The notes beneath the pieces are model-generated. The model worked only from the letters and a program-made list of their open reading frames with translations. It was not told the origin of the DNA and did no database searches. The translations under genes and the position numbers were made by a program. A stretch of 64,000 nt of DNA from Candidatus Sulfopaludibacter sp. SbA3 (lineage in GTDB: Bacteria > Acidobacteriota > Terriglobia > Bryobacterales > Bryobacteraceae), in assembly GCA_945890485.1 (NCBI GenBank), contig CAMDCN010000005.1:372001-436000 (forward strand), written 5' to 3'. This document shows, one piece after another, positions 16,631-25,801 of the stretch (positions within the stretch are counted from its first letter, which is position 1; the number at the start of each line of letters is the position of its first letter).

Positions 16631-18040
16631 ATGAGTCCCCAAGAAGTCCTCGCGTTCGCCCAGGAAAGTGGCGCCAAGCAACTGGATATGCGCTTCACCG
16701 ACATCCCCGGTCTGCAGCACCATATCTCCTATCCCATCGCGATGCTCACCGAGGACGCCTTTGAAGAAGGCTTTGGCATCGACGGCTCCTCCATCCGCGG
16801 TTGGGCCGCCATCAACGAATCGGACATGATCCTCATCCCCGATCCGAACACCGCCATGATGGATCCCTTCTACGAGGTCCCCACCCTCGTCATGACCGGC
16901 ATGGTCAAAGACCCCATCACCCGCCAATCCTACGAGCGCGACCCCCGCCACATCGCTCAAAAATCCGAAGCCTACCTCCGCTCCACCGGCATCGCCGACA
17001 CCTGCTTCGTCGGCGCCGAAGGCGAGTTCTTCGTCTTCGATAACATCCGCTTCGACAGCACCCCCAACTCCGGCTACTACTACATCGATGCCGAAGAGGG
17101 CCGCTGGAACACCGGCCGCGAATCGAACAACCACGGCTACCGCCCCCGCTACAAAGAAGGCTATTTCCCCGTCCCCCCGACGGATCACTACCAGGACCTC
17201 CGCGCCGAAATGGTCGACGTCATGGAGTCCTGCGGCCTCACTATCGAGTGCCACCATCACGAAGTCGCCTCCGGCGGCCAATGCGAAATCGACCAGCGCT
17301 ACGACACCCTCGTCAAATCAGCCGACAACATGATGACGTACAAATACGTCGTCCGGAACGTCGCCCACCAATACGGCAAAACGGTCACCTTCATGCCGAA
17401 GCCCATCTACGGCGACGCCGGCTCCGGCATGCACTGCCACCAGTCGCTCTGGAAAGACGGCAAGCCCCTCTTCGCCGGCGACGGATATGCCGGCCTCAGC
17501 CAAATGGCCCTCTGGTACATCGGCGGCCTGCTGAAGCACGCCCGCGCCCTCTCCGCCATCATCGCCCCCACCACGAACTCCTATAAGCGTCTCGTCCCCG
17601 GCTACGAAGCCCCCGTCAATCTCGCCTATAGCCGCCGCAACCGCTCCGCCTGCTGCCGCATCCCGATGTATTCGGCCAGCCCGAAATCGAAGCGCGTCGA
17701 ATTCCGCCCCCCCGATCCCGCCTGCAACCCCTACCTCGGCTTCGCCGCCATGCTCATGGCCGGCATCGACGGCATCCTCCATAAAGTCGAACCCGGCGAA
17801 CCCCTCGACAAAGACATCTACGACCTCTCGCCCGAAGAGATGAAGTCCGTCGCCTCCATGCCCGCCTCCCTCGAAGAGGCCCTCAACTGCCTCGAAGACA
17901 ATCACAACTTCCTGCTCAAAGGCGACGTCTTCACCGAAGAGCTGATCGAAACCTACATCGCCTATAAGCGCCGCCACGAAGCCGAAGCCGTCCGCCTCCG
18001 GCCCCACCCCTACGAGTTCGAACTCTACTACGACATCTAG
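16631..18040 (+). CDS. glnA: Glutamine synthetase type I
   Basis: The 469-residue enzyme makes glutamine from glutamate, ammonia and ATP. I chose ATG 16631, which follows GGAG by nine bases and gives the standard GSI start ([11 protein letters not shown]). [38 protein letters not shown] and the [16 protein letters not shown] loop are all present. Tyr397 lies in DIYDLSPEE, the tyrosine that GlnE adenylylates in GSI-beta enzymes, so activity should be controlled by covalent AMP. The glnE gene lies about 3.8 kb downstream on the same strand, with the NACHT island between. Only 30 bases separate it from xseA, so its promoter probably lies within xseA. Confidence 0.97.
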   Translation: MSPQEVLAFAQESGAKQLDMRFTDIPGLQHHISYPIAMLTEDAFEEGFGIDGSSIRGWAAINESDMILIPDPNTAMMDPFYEVPTLVMTGMVKDPITRQSYERDPRHIAQKSEAYLRSTGIADTCFVGAEGEFFVFDNIRFDSTPNSGYYYIDAEEGRWNTGRESNNHGYRPRYKEGYFPVPPTDHYQDLRAEMVDVMESCGLTIECHHHEVASGGQCEIDQRYDTLVKSADNMMTYKYVVRNVAHQYGKTVTFMPKPIYGDAGSGMHCHQSLWKDGKPLFAGDGYAGLSQMALWYIGGLLKHARALSAIIAPTTNSYKRLVPGYEAPVNLAYSRRNRSACCRIPMYSASPKSKRVEFRPPDPACNPYLGFAAMLMAGIDGILHKVEPGEPLDKDIYDLSPEEMKSVASMPASLEEALNCLEDNHNFLLKGDVFTEELIETYIAYKRRHEAEAVRLRPHPYEFELYYDI

Positions 18041-18108
18041 GAAAACGCTGACGAGTTTCTCAATCAACGACGTTCAACTACCATTTCAAGCGTGCCTCAC
18101 CTGCCAAT

Positions 18109-18129
18109 TGACATCAGCTGTCACTGATG
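18109..18129. repeat. Overlapping short inverted repeats in the NACHT leader
   Basis: Two perfect inverted repeats overlap here: TGACA-N5-TGTCA (18109-18123) and CATCAG-N6-CTGATG (18112-18129). They lie about 130 bases before the NACHT start, in an otherwise featureless leader. A TTGACA at 18108-18113 overlaps the first, but no matching -10 is found at the right distance. They could be an operator or an RNA stem; chance is also possible. Confidence 0.35.
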
Positions 18130-18255
18130 GTCGGACAGAATTGCGATGAGGGTCACGCAGTTCAGGTAAACTAATACGCGGAGAGGGAATAGTGCTCTAA
18201 TGCTGACCTGTGCACCTTTCTGCATTCATTAGGGTAATTGTGATGGAGGACGTGC

Positions 18256-21200
18256 ATGTACTCACTGGACATGGTGTTTGTGGAGGCCGTTCTGGGGAAA
18301 GTCGTCCAGGGTGGCATCGCTTCGCTCCTGACAAGAGTCGGCAAGTCTGTTGTCGAGAAGGCAAAACAGACAGTGCTTGGCTCAGACCCGCTCGGTAGGA
18401 TACTTGATGAGTCAAAGCTTAGTGCTCTATCAGTCCACAGTTTTGACAGCGAGAAGACCAGAGCGCGATTCCAGGCAGCACTAAATGCGCCAGAAGTCTC
18501 CAATGCAGTTCGTCAGATCTTCTCGACTCGAATTCTGGGTACAGATGATTCTAGAAAGACAATATCCCAGGTTCGTGAGCTCTTCAGCATGCAGCTTGCA
18601 GCAAAATTGGATGTTCCAGTCGTGCAAATCGAGAGCATTGCCAACGGTCTTTTCGATGCTCTGTTGGCGAGCTGTGACTCTGCACTCGACTTGGCGGTCA
18701 AGTGCAGTGAGCTAGATGCTAACGAAATTAAAGCCAGTGTTCGCTACCACATATTATTAGACGAAATCCGGACTCTCCAGAAGTCTCTTGTGCTCCAGAG
18801 AACCCTGGCCCACGACCAGGTCGAGGCTTTCATAGACTTCGAGGTTAAATACCGAAATCAAGTCCGGGCCCGCCATCAGTATATCGTTCCACCTCAGCTT
18901 AATGAATCTCCGAAGGTTCCTATCGACGAAATGTTTGTCAATCCAACCATCTTGACATACGTCGAAGGTAAGAGAAAGGAAGAACGAGCGATCCACCTGG
19001 AGGACTTCCTAGTCACTTTGGATCGAGCCGTCCTACTCGGCAATCCAGGTGGGGGGAAGTCTACTGTCCTCCTAAAGACCTGTTATAAATTGGCAACCTC
19101 TTATGACAAGACAGCATGCGCTGGAAAATACTTGACGCCTGTGCTCGTCGTATTGCGTGAGTACGGTGAGGCGAAGAAGCATAGGAACCTGTCTATCATT
19201 GACTTTATTGCTGGGCAAGCAGCTTCCAGGTACCAGATAACTCCTCCAGTAGGCGCTTTTGATTATCTGTTATTCAATCAACGACTATTGGTCTTGTTCG
19301 ATGGGCTTGACGAATTGTTGGATACATCGACCAGGAGGGATATCTCTGCGGATGTCGAGTCCTTCTGCGAGATGTATCCATCAGTTCAGGTGATCATCAC
19401 TTCACGTGAGGTGGGATACAGCCAGGCGCCGCTCGATAGGCGTCGATTTCAAGTGTTTCGGCTTGGTGGATTCTCCGAAGTTCAGGTCAGACAGTATGCC
19501 GGTTACGCCTTCAAACGAGAGGGCGTGTTTTCGGAAGAAGAGCTATCTCTTCGGCTGAACCGATTTATGGAAGAAAGCGCTTCTGTCGCTGACCTTCGGG
19601 AAAATCCTTTGCTACTGGGCCTTATGTGTGCTCTCTACCGAAACGAAAACTACATTCCTCGCAATCGGTCGGACGTCTACGAGAAGTGTGCATCACTTCT
19701 CTTCGAACGTTGGGACCAGGCCCGCGGAATTATCGTCGATTTGCCCTTTAAGGAACATATTAAGCCAGCGCTCGGACATTTGGCTCTGTGGAGTTATAGT
19801 AAAGAAAGTCTACAATTGGGAATGACTGAATCTCAGTTAGTAGAGGAGACCGCAAGCTATCTGAGCGAATGGGTGTTTGAGAAGCGTCACAAGGCCATCC
19901 TCGCTGCCAAAGAGTTCGTAGAGTTTTGTACGGGCCGCGCATGGGTGTTCTCAGATATGGGTACTTCTCCGGCCGGCGAGAAGTTGTTTCAGTTTACCCA
20001 CCGGACATTCCTAGAGTATTTTACGGCTATTCATCTAGTCTCCCTGCAACCAACCGCTGCGGGTCTGCTGCGGACGCTGCTTCCACGGATTCGAAAGCAG
20101 GAATGGGATATGGTTGCCCAGTTAGCATTTCAAATCCTCGCTAGGCGAAACCAAGGCGCACCAGACGAACTATTGCGTGGACTTCTTGACGAAGCGGACA
20201 AGTGCAACGTCGAACAGAGAGAGGTGATGATTGCGTTTGCGGCTAGGGTCATCGAATCTGTTGTTCCTACGCCGCAAGTCCGCCGCCGTCTGGCGAGCGC
20301 AGTGATTCAACTTGTCATTGCATCTATTTCTTCACGTCACAAAGGAAATCGGAAGTCATCAGCAAGGAAAAACGCGGCAAGCGGCATCTTTCCTCTCGAC
20401 ACACTGGCCTCTTTACTCCTTGCTGCCGAGGACAATCGAGAGTTGATAGCGGAGGAACTTAGGTCGACGTTAGTCACTAGCATAAACGGTGGTGATCATG
20501 GAAAAGCGGAAGCTGCTGTTGAGCTAGTTCTTACCTTCGAAGTTGCATTTGTCGCCGCCTCGATTCGGCGTGTCCCGATAGAGCGGTTCGATGGTTTCTG
20601 GAGAGATGTTCTGTCATCGATCCGGCGGGAATGTTTGCCAGAATTACTGTTGTGGGCGCAACGCCGATATGTCTTCGCTGCCGCGCTGTACAACTTAGAA
20701 TTAATCGATTTGAAAGTCCTCATTCAAATGCACCAACTCCGAGCTGTTTTCTCTCCGGCTAGATTCAGCGGGATACAGGTTGAATTTGGAAATGTAGCAA
20801 TCGTTAGTTTGTTCGGAGTTTTCGGAAACATGGGGTTAGGTTCTACGAAGAGTGGGCGAAGCAGGTCAGAAGTCGTGGCCGATCTAAAGATTCTGGCTGC
20901 TGAGTTGGAGAGATCCCGTCTGCCATGGTGTGAGCCGATTCCGGGGCTAGGGTTCTTGGCCATGGTTATTCTTCCAAAGGTTCTTCAGGAACGAGTTGTA
21001 CACGACGACGCCGATGCGACTTTTTCGTTGCTTTGCTTGCTTTGTATTATGCTCGAAAGCGTAGAGGGCACCCCCTCGGAAGCAAGGATTCGAAAGTCGA
21101 TATTGGAGGTCGCGGACCCATTAATGGAAAGGGTTCATTATTGGCTCCTTGGCAATCGCGGTGGGCAACACACCGATCTCTTTCTTGGCGAACTTGGGAT

Positions 21201-21297
21201 CACAGGGACTCGGGAGAAGATCTTACTTGCATGGGCAAACGGCGCCATAAGCGTAACTGAGAAGAAAGGGAAGCTGCATGCGTCGTCTGCTGGTTAG
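18256..21297 (+). CDS. NACHT-domain STAND NTPase, candidate anti-phage protein
   Basis: The 1013-residue protein has a helical N-terminal region (about 1-230). A NACHT NTPase domain follows, with Walker A GNPGGGKST at 262-270, Walker B VLFDGLDEL at 346-354 (the NACHT-type D-G-x-D-E) and sensor IITSR near 374-378. The winged-helix mark QFTHRTFLEYF is at 579-589. A long helical C-terminal part (about 600-1013) shows no recognisable TPR, LRR or WD repeats. Bacterial NACHT proteins are STAND ATPases, and several protect against phages as single genes. No separate effector domain is recognisable, so the N-terminal helices may act as effector or adaptor. A strong GGAGG lies six bases before ATG 18256. 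The gene stands alone in a low-G+C island. The NACHT call is firm; the defence role is inferred. Confidence 0.9.
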   Translation: MYSLDMVFVEAVLGKVVQGGIASLLTRVGKSVVEKAKQTVLGSDPLGRILDESKLSALSVHSFDSEKTRARFQAALNAPEVSNAVRQIFSTRILGTDDSRKTISQVRELFSMQLAAKLDVPVVQIESIANGLFDALLASCDSALDLAVKCSELDANEIKASVRYHILLDEIRTLQKSLVLQRTLAHDQVEAFIDFEVKYRNQVRARHQYIVPPQLNESPKVPIDEMFVNPTILTYVEGKRKEERAIHLEDFLVTLDRAVLLGNPGGGKSTVLLKTCYKLATSYDKTACAGKYLTPVLVVLREYGEAKKHRNLSIIDFIAGQAASRYQITPPVGAFDYLLFNQRLLVLFDGLDELLDTSTRRDISADVESFCEMYPSVQVIITSREVGYSQAPLDRRRFQVFRLGGFSEVQVRQYAGYAFKREGVFSEEELSLRLNRFMEESASVADLRENPLLLGLMCALYRNENYIPRNRSDVYEKCASLLFERWDQARGIIVDLPFKEHIKPALGHLALWSYSKESLQLGMTESQLVEETASYLSEWVFEKRHKAILAAKEFVEFCTGRAWVFSDMGTSPAGEKLFQFTHRTFLEYFTAIHLVSLQPTAAGLLRTLLPRIRKQEWDMVAQLAFQILARRNQGAPDELLRGLLDEADKCNVEQREVMIAFAARVIESVVPTPQVRRRLASAVIQLVIASISSRHKGNRKSSARKNAASGIFPLDTLASLLLAAEDNRELIAEELRSTLVTSINGGDHGKAEAAVELVLTFEVAFVAASIRRVPIERFDGFWRDVLSSIRRECLPELLLWAQRRYVFAAALYNLELIDLKVLIQMHQLRAVFSPARFSGIQVEFGNVAIVSLFGVFGNMGLGSTKSGRSRSEVVADLKILAAELERSRLPWCEPIPGLGFLAMVILPKVLQERVVHDDADATFSLLCLLCIMLESVEGTPSEARIRKSILEVADPLMERVHYWLLGNRGGQHTDLFLGELGITGTREKILLAWANGAISVTEKKGKLHASSAG

Positions 21298-21352
21298 AGC
21301 TGGACTTGAGGTTAGACAGCCACGATTGGAGATGCTGGTGGCTAATGCAGAT

Positions 21353-21859
21353 ATGGTTCCATTTAGGGCCACCGTCCTCCAACTCGCCATCTCCCGCGGC
21401 GGCGTCCCCAAACTGCCCATCCTCGAAGCCGACGTAACCCCCCTCGGCATCGCCGGCGACGTCCAGAAAAATCGCAAGTACCACGGCGGCCCCAACCAGG
21501 CCCTGCTCCTCATCACCGCCGAAGGCCTCGACGAACTCAAGGCCGCCGGCTTCCCTGTCTACCCCGGAGCCCTCGGCGAAAACGTCACCACCCTCGGCCT
21601 CGACCGCCGCCAACTCCGCCTCGGCCAGCGCTACCGCCTCGGCGAAGTCGAAATCGAAATCACCAAAATGCGCGAGCCCTGCCGCACGCTCGCCCCCTAC
21701 GGCCCCACCATCCAGAAAGCCGTCTACGACGCTGACGTCAAAGCCGGGCTTCCTGACAACACCCCCCGATGGGGCCTCGCCGGCTTCTACGTCAAAGTCA
21801 TCAAACCCGGCCGTCTCTATCCCGGCGACCCCATCGCCCTTCTCTCAGATCCATGTTGA
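21353..21859 (+). CDS. MOSC domain-containing protein
   Basis: The product resembles small stand-alone MOSC proteins, relatives of the molybdenum cofactor sulfurase C-terminal domain that bind or carry sulfur/Moco. Family features are SRGGVPKLPI, then GIAGDVQKNRKYHGGPNQALLL, GALGENVT, and MREPCRTLAPYG with the conserved Cys. I chose ATG 21353 (MVPFRATVLQLAIS, 168 residues), because homologues begin close to 'VLQLSISRGG'. An ATG at 21278 would add 25 residues coded by low-G+C DNA that overlaps the NACHT gene. The true start may have been replaced when the island arrived, so expression is uncertain; no good ribosome binding site is seen. The stop overlaps the glnE start (ATGTTGA). Confidence 0.75.
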   Translation: MVPFRATVLQLAISRGGVPKLPILEADVTPLGIAGDVQKNRKYHGGPNQALLLITAEGLDELKAAGFPVYPGALGENVTTLGLDRRQLRLGQRYRLGEVEIEITKMREPCRTLAPYGPTIQKAVYDADVKAGLPDNTPRWGLAGFYVKVIKPGRLYPGDPIALLSDPC

Positions 21860-24489
21860 TCGCCACCGACTACTTCTCCCGCCTCCGCGAGCGGCACCCC
21901 GAAGCCTTTGCGCGCATCGAGCGCCATCGCCCCGCCCACCAGTCCGCCCTCGCCGTCTTCGCCAACTCCCACTTCCTCGCCGAAGAGGTCCTCCAGCATC
22001 CCGAGTGGCTCGAAGAACTCTGCGCCGGCCAAGCGCTCCACCAGTCCTGCTCCGCCGATCAGTACGTCGACCGCCTCGAATCCGCCCTCCCCCCCGGCCT
22101 CCCCGAAGCCGTTGAACTCGCCCGCTTCCGCCGCCGCGAACTCCTCCGCATCCTCCTCCGCGATGTCCGCGGCTTCGCCAATCTCCCCGAAACCACCGGC
22201 GAACTCTCCCATCTCGCCGACGCCATTCTCGACGTCACTCTCCGCCGCGCCATCGCCCACTACTCTCAGCGCCACGGCCTCCCCTCCGCCTCGCTCTCCA
22301 TCCTCGCTGTCGGCAAGCTAGGCGGCGAAGAGCTCAACTACAGCTCCGACATCGACCTCATCTTCCTCTATGCCTCGAACGGCGACACCGCCGGTCCCGA
22401 GGTCATCACCAACAAAGAGTTCTCGAAGAAAGTCGCCAACCTCGTCACCGACCTCCTCTGCCGCTACACCCCCGAAGGCATCTGCTACCGCGTCGATCTC
22501 CGCCTCCGTCCCGAAGGCCGCCACGGCGAAGTCGTCATGTCTCTCGACGCCGCCAAAACCTACTACCAATCCCGCGGCCGCGACTGGGAGCTGCAGATGC
22601 TCATCAAGGCCCGCGTCGCCGCCGGCGACCCCGCCCCCGGCCGCGCCCTCCTCGCCTTCGTCGAGCCCCTCATCTACTCCACCTCCCTCGACTTCACCGC
22701 CATCGAAGCCGTCTCCCAAACCCGCCTCCGCATCCACGAGCAACTCGCCTCCCGCAAACTCAACACCGCCGATATCGACGTCAAGCTCTCCCCCGGCGGC
22801 ATCCGCGATATCGAGTTCCTCGTCCAGTGCCTCCAACGCCTCCACGGCGGCCGCGAACCCTGGGTCCGCCACGGCGGCACCATGCTGGCCCTCTCCCGCC
22901 TCCGCGACAAGGAACTCCTCTCCCCCATCGAATACGGCCGCCTCACCAGCGCCTACCAATTCCTCCGCCACCTCGAACATCGCCTCCAATTCGAAGACGA
23001 TCGCCAAACCCACTCGCTCCCGCCCAACCCACACCACATCGCCCGCCGCATGCCTCCCGCCGAAGTCGGCGGCGTCGTCTCCGCCGAGCGTCTCCTCGAA
23101 ACCCTCCACCTCCACCTCGCCGAAGTCCACGAAATCTACGAGCGCGTCATCCACGCGCAACAGCCCGCCTACCGCGCCCCCGAACCCGCCACCCACTCTT
23201 CCAACCTCGTCCGCTTCCTCGACCAGAAAGCTCCCGGTCTCGCCGCCCTCCTCGCCGTCCGCCCCCTCACCCGCTCCGCCCTTGCCTTCGAACATTTCCT
23301 AGAGAAAATGTTTGACGCCCCCGACTGGCTCGCCCTCCTCGATCGCGACGCCACCCTCGCAGGCCACGTCCTCGACATCTTCGAAACCAGCCCCTATCTC
23401 TCCGAACAACTCGTCCGCACCCCCGACCTCCTCGCCGAGTTCGCCCTCTTCGGATCCCCAGCCAATCCCCCTCCGCCCCTCGCCGATCCTCCCGCCCTCC
23501 GCCGCTACTTCCGCCGCGAAATGTTCCGTCTCCAAGCCGAGTCCATCTGCCTGGCCCGGCCCGTTTTCGATACTCTCGAACGCGCCTCCCAACTCGGGGA
23601 ATGGATCATCGCCGCGGCCTACCGCATCGCCGCCGGCCCGGACGCCCAGCCCAAGCTGATGGTCATCGCCCTCGGCCGCCTCGGCATGCGCGAGTTCGAC
23701 GTCGGCTCCGATGCCGATCTCGTCTTCGCCCTCCCCTCCGACGACGCGGACGACCTCCCCGCCTGGTCCCGCATCGCCGAACGCCTCATCGAAATCCTCA
23801 GCGCCTACACCGGCGAAGGCATGATGTTCGCCGTCGATTCCCGCCTCCGGCCCAATGGCCGCGCCGGCGCCCTCGTCCAAACGGAGTCCGCTTTCCGCGA
23901 CTATTTCGAACGCCGCGCCGAAGCCTGGGAAGGCATGGCCTACATGAAATCCCACGCCGTCGCCGGCGACATCGAGGCCTCCACCGCCTTCCTCAACGAA
24001 CTCCAACAAATCGACTGGCGCCGTTACGGTCAGTCCGGCCGCTCCCGCGCCGAACTCCGCCGTATGCGCATTCGCCTCGAACGCGAACAGGGCGCCGCCC
24101 AGCCGCTCAAGGCGGGCTCCGGCGGCTACTACGACATCGACTTCATTCTCATGTACCTGCGCCTCAAAAGCGCCGGCTTCTTCTTTAAGCAACTCTCCAC
24201 GCCCCAACGCATCGAAGTGATTGAGAAGATGGGCCACCTCGATCATGCCGACGCGCTCTTCCTCCGCGATGCTGCTACCTTCTATCGCGCGCTCGACCAC
24301 GGCCTGCGAATTATCTTCGGCCACGCCGAGGCAGACCTGCCCAAATCGCCCCTGCATCTCGAAATGCTCACCGACGTAATTGGCCGGTGGACACCACCCC
24401 ATTTGCACGATCAGCCATTGCCCGATAAAGTGGAACAGATCCGTAGTCGCACGCGCGAACTGTTCGACCGTCTCTTTGCCGTTTCATGA
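21853..24489 (+). CDS. glnE: Glutamine synthetase adenylyltransferase/deadenylase
   Basis: The 878-residue two-headed enzyme adds AMP to, and removes it from, glutamine synthetase in response to PII and glutamine. The N-terminal (deadenylating) half has GGEELNYSSDIDLIF with Asp166 and Asp168. The C-terminal (adenylylating) half has GRLGMREFDVGSDADLVF with Asp620 and Asp622, although the usual GG(G/W)EL is replaced by GMREF. Regulatory helices lie between and after. I start at ATG 21853 rather than an in-frame ATG 84 bases upstream, which lies inside MOSC and codes an arginine-rich shadow. The target Tyr397 is present in the glnA product, so the pair should work together. The stop overlaps the next gene by four bases (ATGA). 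Confidence 0.95.
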   Translation: MLIATDYFSRLRERHPEAFARIERHRPAHQSALAVFANSHFLAEEVLQHPEWLEELCAGQALHQSCSADQYVDRLESALPPGLPEAVELARFRRRELLRILLRDVRGFANLPETTGELSHLADAILDVTLRRAIAHYSQRHGLPSASLSILAVGKLGGEELNYSSDIDLIFLYASNGDTAGPEVITNKEFSKKVANLVTDLLCRYTPEGICYRVDLRLRPEGRHGEVVMSLDAAKTYYQSRGRDWELQMLIKARVAAGDPAPGRALLAFVEPLIYSTSLDFTAIEAVSQTRLRIHEQLASRKLNTADIDVKLSPGGIRDIEFLVQCLQRLHGGREPWVRHGGTMLALSRLRDKELLSPIEYGRLTSAYQFLRHLEHRLQFEDDRQTHSLPPNPHHIARRMPPAEVGGVVSAERLLETLHLHLAEVHEIYERVIHAQQPAYRAPEPATHSSNLVRFLDQKAPGLAALLAVRPLTRSALAFEHFLEKMFDAPDWLALLDRDATLAGHVLDIFETSPYLSEQLVRTPDLLAEFALFGSPANPPPPLADPPALRRYFRREMFRLQAESICLARPVFDTLERASQLGEWIIAAAYRIAAGPDAQPKLMVIALGRLGMREFDVGSDADLVFALPSDDADDLPAWSRIAERLIEILSAYTGEGMMFAVDSRLRPNGRAGALVQTESAFRDYFERRAEAWEGMAYMKSHAVAGDIEASTAFLNELQQIDWRRYGQSGRSRAELRRMRIRLEREQGAAQPLKAGSGGYYDIDFILMYLRLKSAGFFFKQLSTPQRIEVIEKMGHLDHADALFLRDAATFYRALDHGLRIIFGHAEADLPKSPLHLEMLTDVIGRWTPPHLHDQPLPDKVEQIRSRTRELFDRLFAVS

Positions 24490-25304
24490 TTGCCTGTCGT
24501 TTCGCCCTTTTCCTGCTGCCCCTGGCCGCCGCCCCCCTGACATGGTCAGCCGAACCTCCGCTATTGGATCGGGCCTATCAACGCATGTATAACTTCGATT
24601 TCAACGGAGCCCGCACGTTGATCGACCAGCACGTCAACGCGAATCCGCAGGACCCCCTCGGCTACTCGACGCGCGCCGCCGCCCTCGTCTTCCAGGAACT
24701 CGACCGCCTCAGCATCTTGCAAACAGATTTCTTCCTCGACGACGATCGCATCGCCGAAAAGAAAAAGCTCCGGCCCGATCCGCAAACCCGCGACGCCTTC
24801 TATTGGGCCGCCCGCCAAGCTCAGGAACGCGCCGACGCCATGCTGCTGAAGAATCCCAACGATACCGCGGCCCTCTTCGCCAACTCGCTCTCCTGGGGCC
24901 TCACCACCGATTACGCCGCCTTCGTCGAGAAGCGCCAACTCGGCTCCCTCAACTACGCCAAGACATCCCACTCTTTCGCCAAGCGCCTCATCGCCGTCGA
25001 CAAGAACTACGGCGACGCGTACCTCACCACCGGCCTCAGCGAGTACATCCTCGGCAGCCTACCCTTCTTCGTTAAATGGTTCATCAAATTCGACGACACG
25101 AAGGGCTCCAAGCAAGTCGCCGTTGACAACCTCAAATTTGCCGCCAAGAATGGCCGTTACCTTGGCCCCTTTGCCCGCATCCTACTGGCGGTGGCCGCCC
25201 TCCGCGAGAAGAAGAAACCCGAAGCCCGCGACTGGCTGCACGGTCTCGTGCGAGACTATCCGGAGAACCCCCTTTTGAAACACGAACTGGAGAGATTGCG
25301 TTGA
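24486..25304 (+). CDS. Exported TPR-like protein of unknown function
   Basis: The 272-residue protein starts with a signal peptide (1 to about 22, ending TWSAEP). The rest is helical, with TPR-like pairs: AYQRMYNFDFNGARTLIDQH near 30-50, a stretch around AQERADAMLLKNPNDTAALF, and LREKKKPEARDWLHGLVRDYPENPLLKHEL at the C-terminal end (given here in part). Such proteins usually scaffold other proteins in the periplasm. It overlaps glnE by ATGA and the next gene by TTGA, so it is probably co-transcribed with them. I recognise no named family. Confidence 0.7.
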   Translation: MIACRFALFLLPLAAAPLTWSAEPPLLDRAYQRMYNFDFNGARTLIDQHVNANPQDPLGYSTRAAALVFQELDRLSILQTDFFLDDDRIAEKKKLRPDPQTRDAFYWAARQAQERADAMLLKNPNDTAALFANSLSWGLTTDYAAFVEKRQLGSLNYAKTSHSFAKRLIAVDKNYGDAYLTTGLSEYILGSLPFFVKWFIKFDDTKGSKQVAVDNLKFAAKNGRYLGPFARILLAVAALREKKKPEARDWLHGLVRDYPENPLLKHELERLR

Positions 25305-25801
25305 GCCGGTTAACTGACTACGAAGGCTGCGGCCCACTGCACGTGGTTCGTGAGTTTAATGACTATGATGGCCAGTGCCTCAAACTGGGCCAAGCCATCG
25401 AATTCGACTTCTATAGCTACGTGCCATATGAGTCCGGGTTCACCTTCACGCGGAACGGCGAAACCGTCCTCCGCCTCTCCGGCGACGTCCCCTCGGATCT
25501 CGACGTCATCGCCCACCCGGAGAACTACTTCTCGCTCCCGCTGCCCCGGCTGGCTTGGTATACCAACGGCCCGGCGCTGGCCGTGACCCATGAGTTCACT
25601 GACCGCAGCGGCCGCAAGTTCCTCGCCGGCGACCAAGTCAATTGGGCCGTTCACGAGCGCGACCCAAGCCAATTGGTCCACCACTTCCACGGTCACTCCG
25701 GCGAAGTCCTCCAGCTCGATGAGCAGAACGCGGAGCACGCCGCCGTCCTGCTCTACCCCGAACGTTTCTTTGAACTGCCTTTCGATGCCCGCCCTGAATG
25801 A
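25301..25801 (+). CDS. Small protein of two tandem DUF3601-like modules
   Basis: The 166-residue protein has two copies of a module of about 75-80 residues. Copy one (about 4-80) opens with DYEGCGPLHVVREFNDYDG; copy two (about 84-160) with YTNGPALAVTHEFTDRSG. Both continue with a GD/GQ turn, an aromatic strand, a V-L-R/Q-L strand and close with P(E)xYF.LP. The SYVPYESGFTFT strand resembles DUF3601. No enzyme motif is seen, so a small beta-rich binding fold is likely. It starts with TTG 25301 inside the TTGA overlap with the previous stop. GGAGAG lies about six bases before this start and supports it. The next gene codes a third module. Confidence 0.65.
   Translation: MSRLTDYEGCGPLHVVREFNDYDGQCLKLGQAIEFDFYSYVPYESGFTFTRNGETVLRLSGDVPSDLDVIAHPENYFSLPLPRLAWYTNGPALAVTHEFTDRSGRKFLAGDQVNWAVHERDPSQLVHHFHGHSGEVLQLDEQNAEHAAVLLYPERFFELPFDARPE

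Larger units (their letters stand above)
18041..21352. mobile_element. Low-G+C inserted island carrying the NACHT gene
   Basis: Base composition changes sharply right after the glnA stop and returns near 21355. As a sample, the row starting 18541 has 27 G+C of 60, while the row starting 22141 has 41 of 60. Codons in the island often end in A or T, unlike the flanks. The island holds one gene, the NACHT NTPase, and a 215-base leader. No integrase, transposase, tRNA or flanking direct repeat is visible. The right edge falls at the 5' end of the MOSC gene. The borders are judged by eye and may be off by tens of bases; transfer is an inference from composition. Confidence 0.65.

Noticed and set aside
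18108-18136. TTGACA as -35 of a NACHT promoter
   Set aside because: No -10-like hexamer lies at 16-18 bases; TAAACT at about 18167 is too far away.
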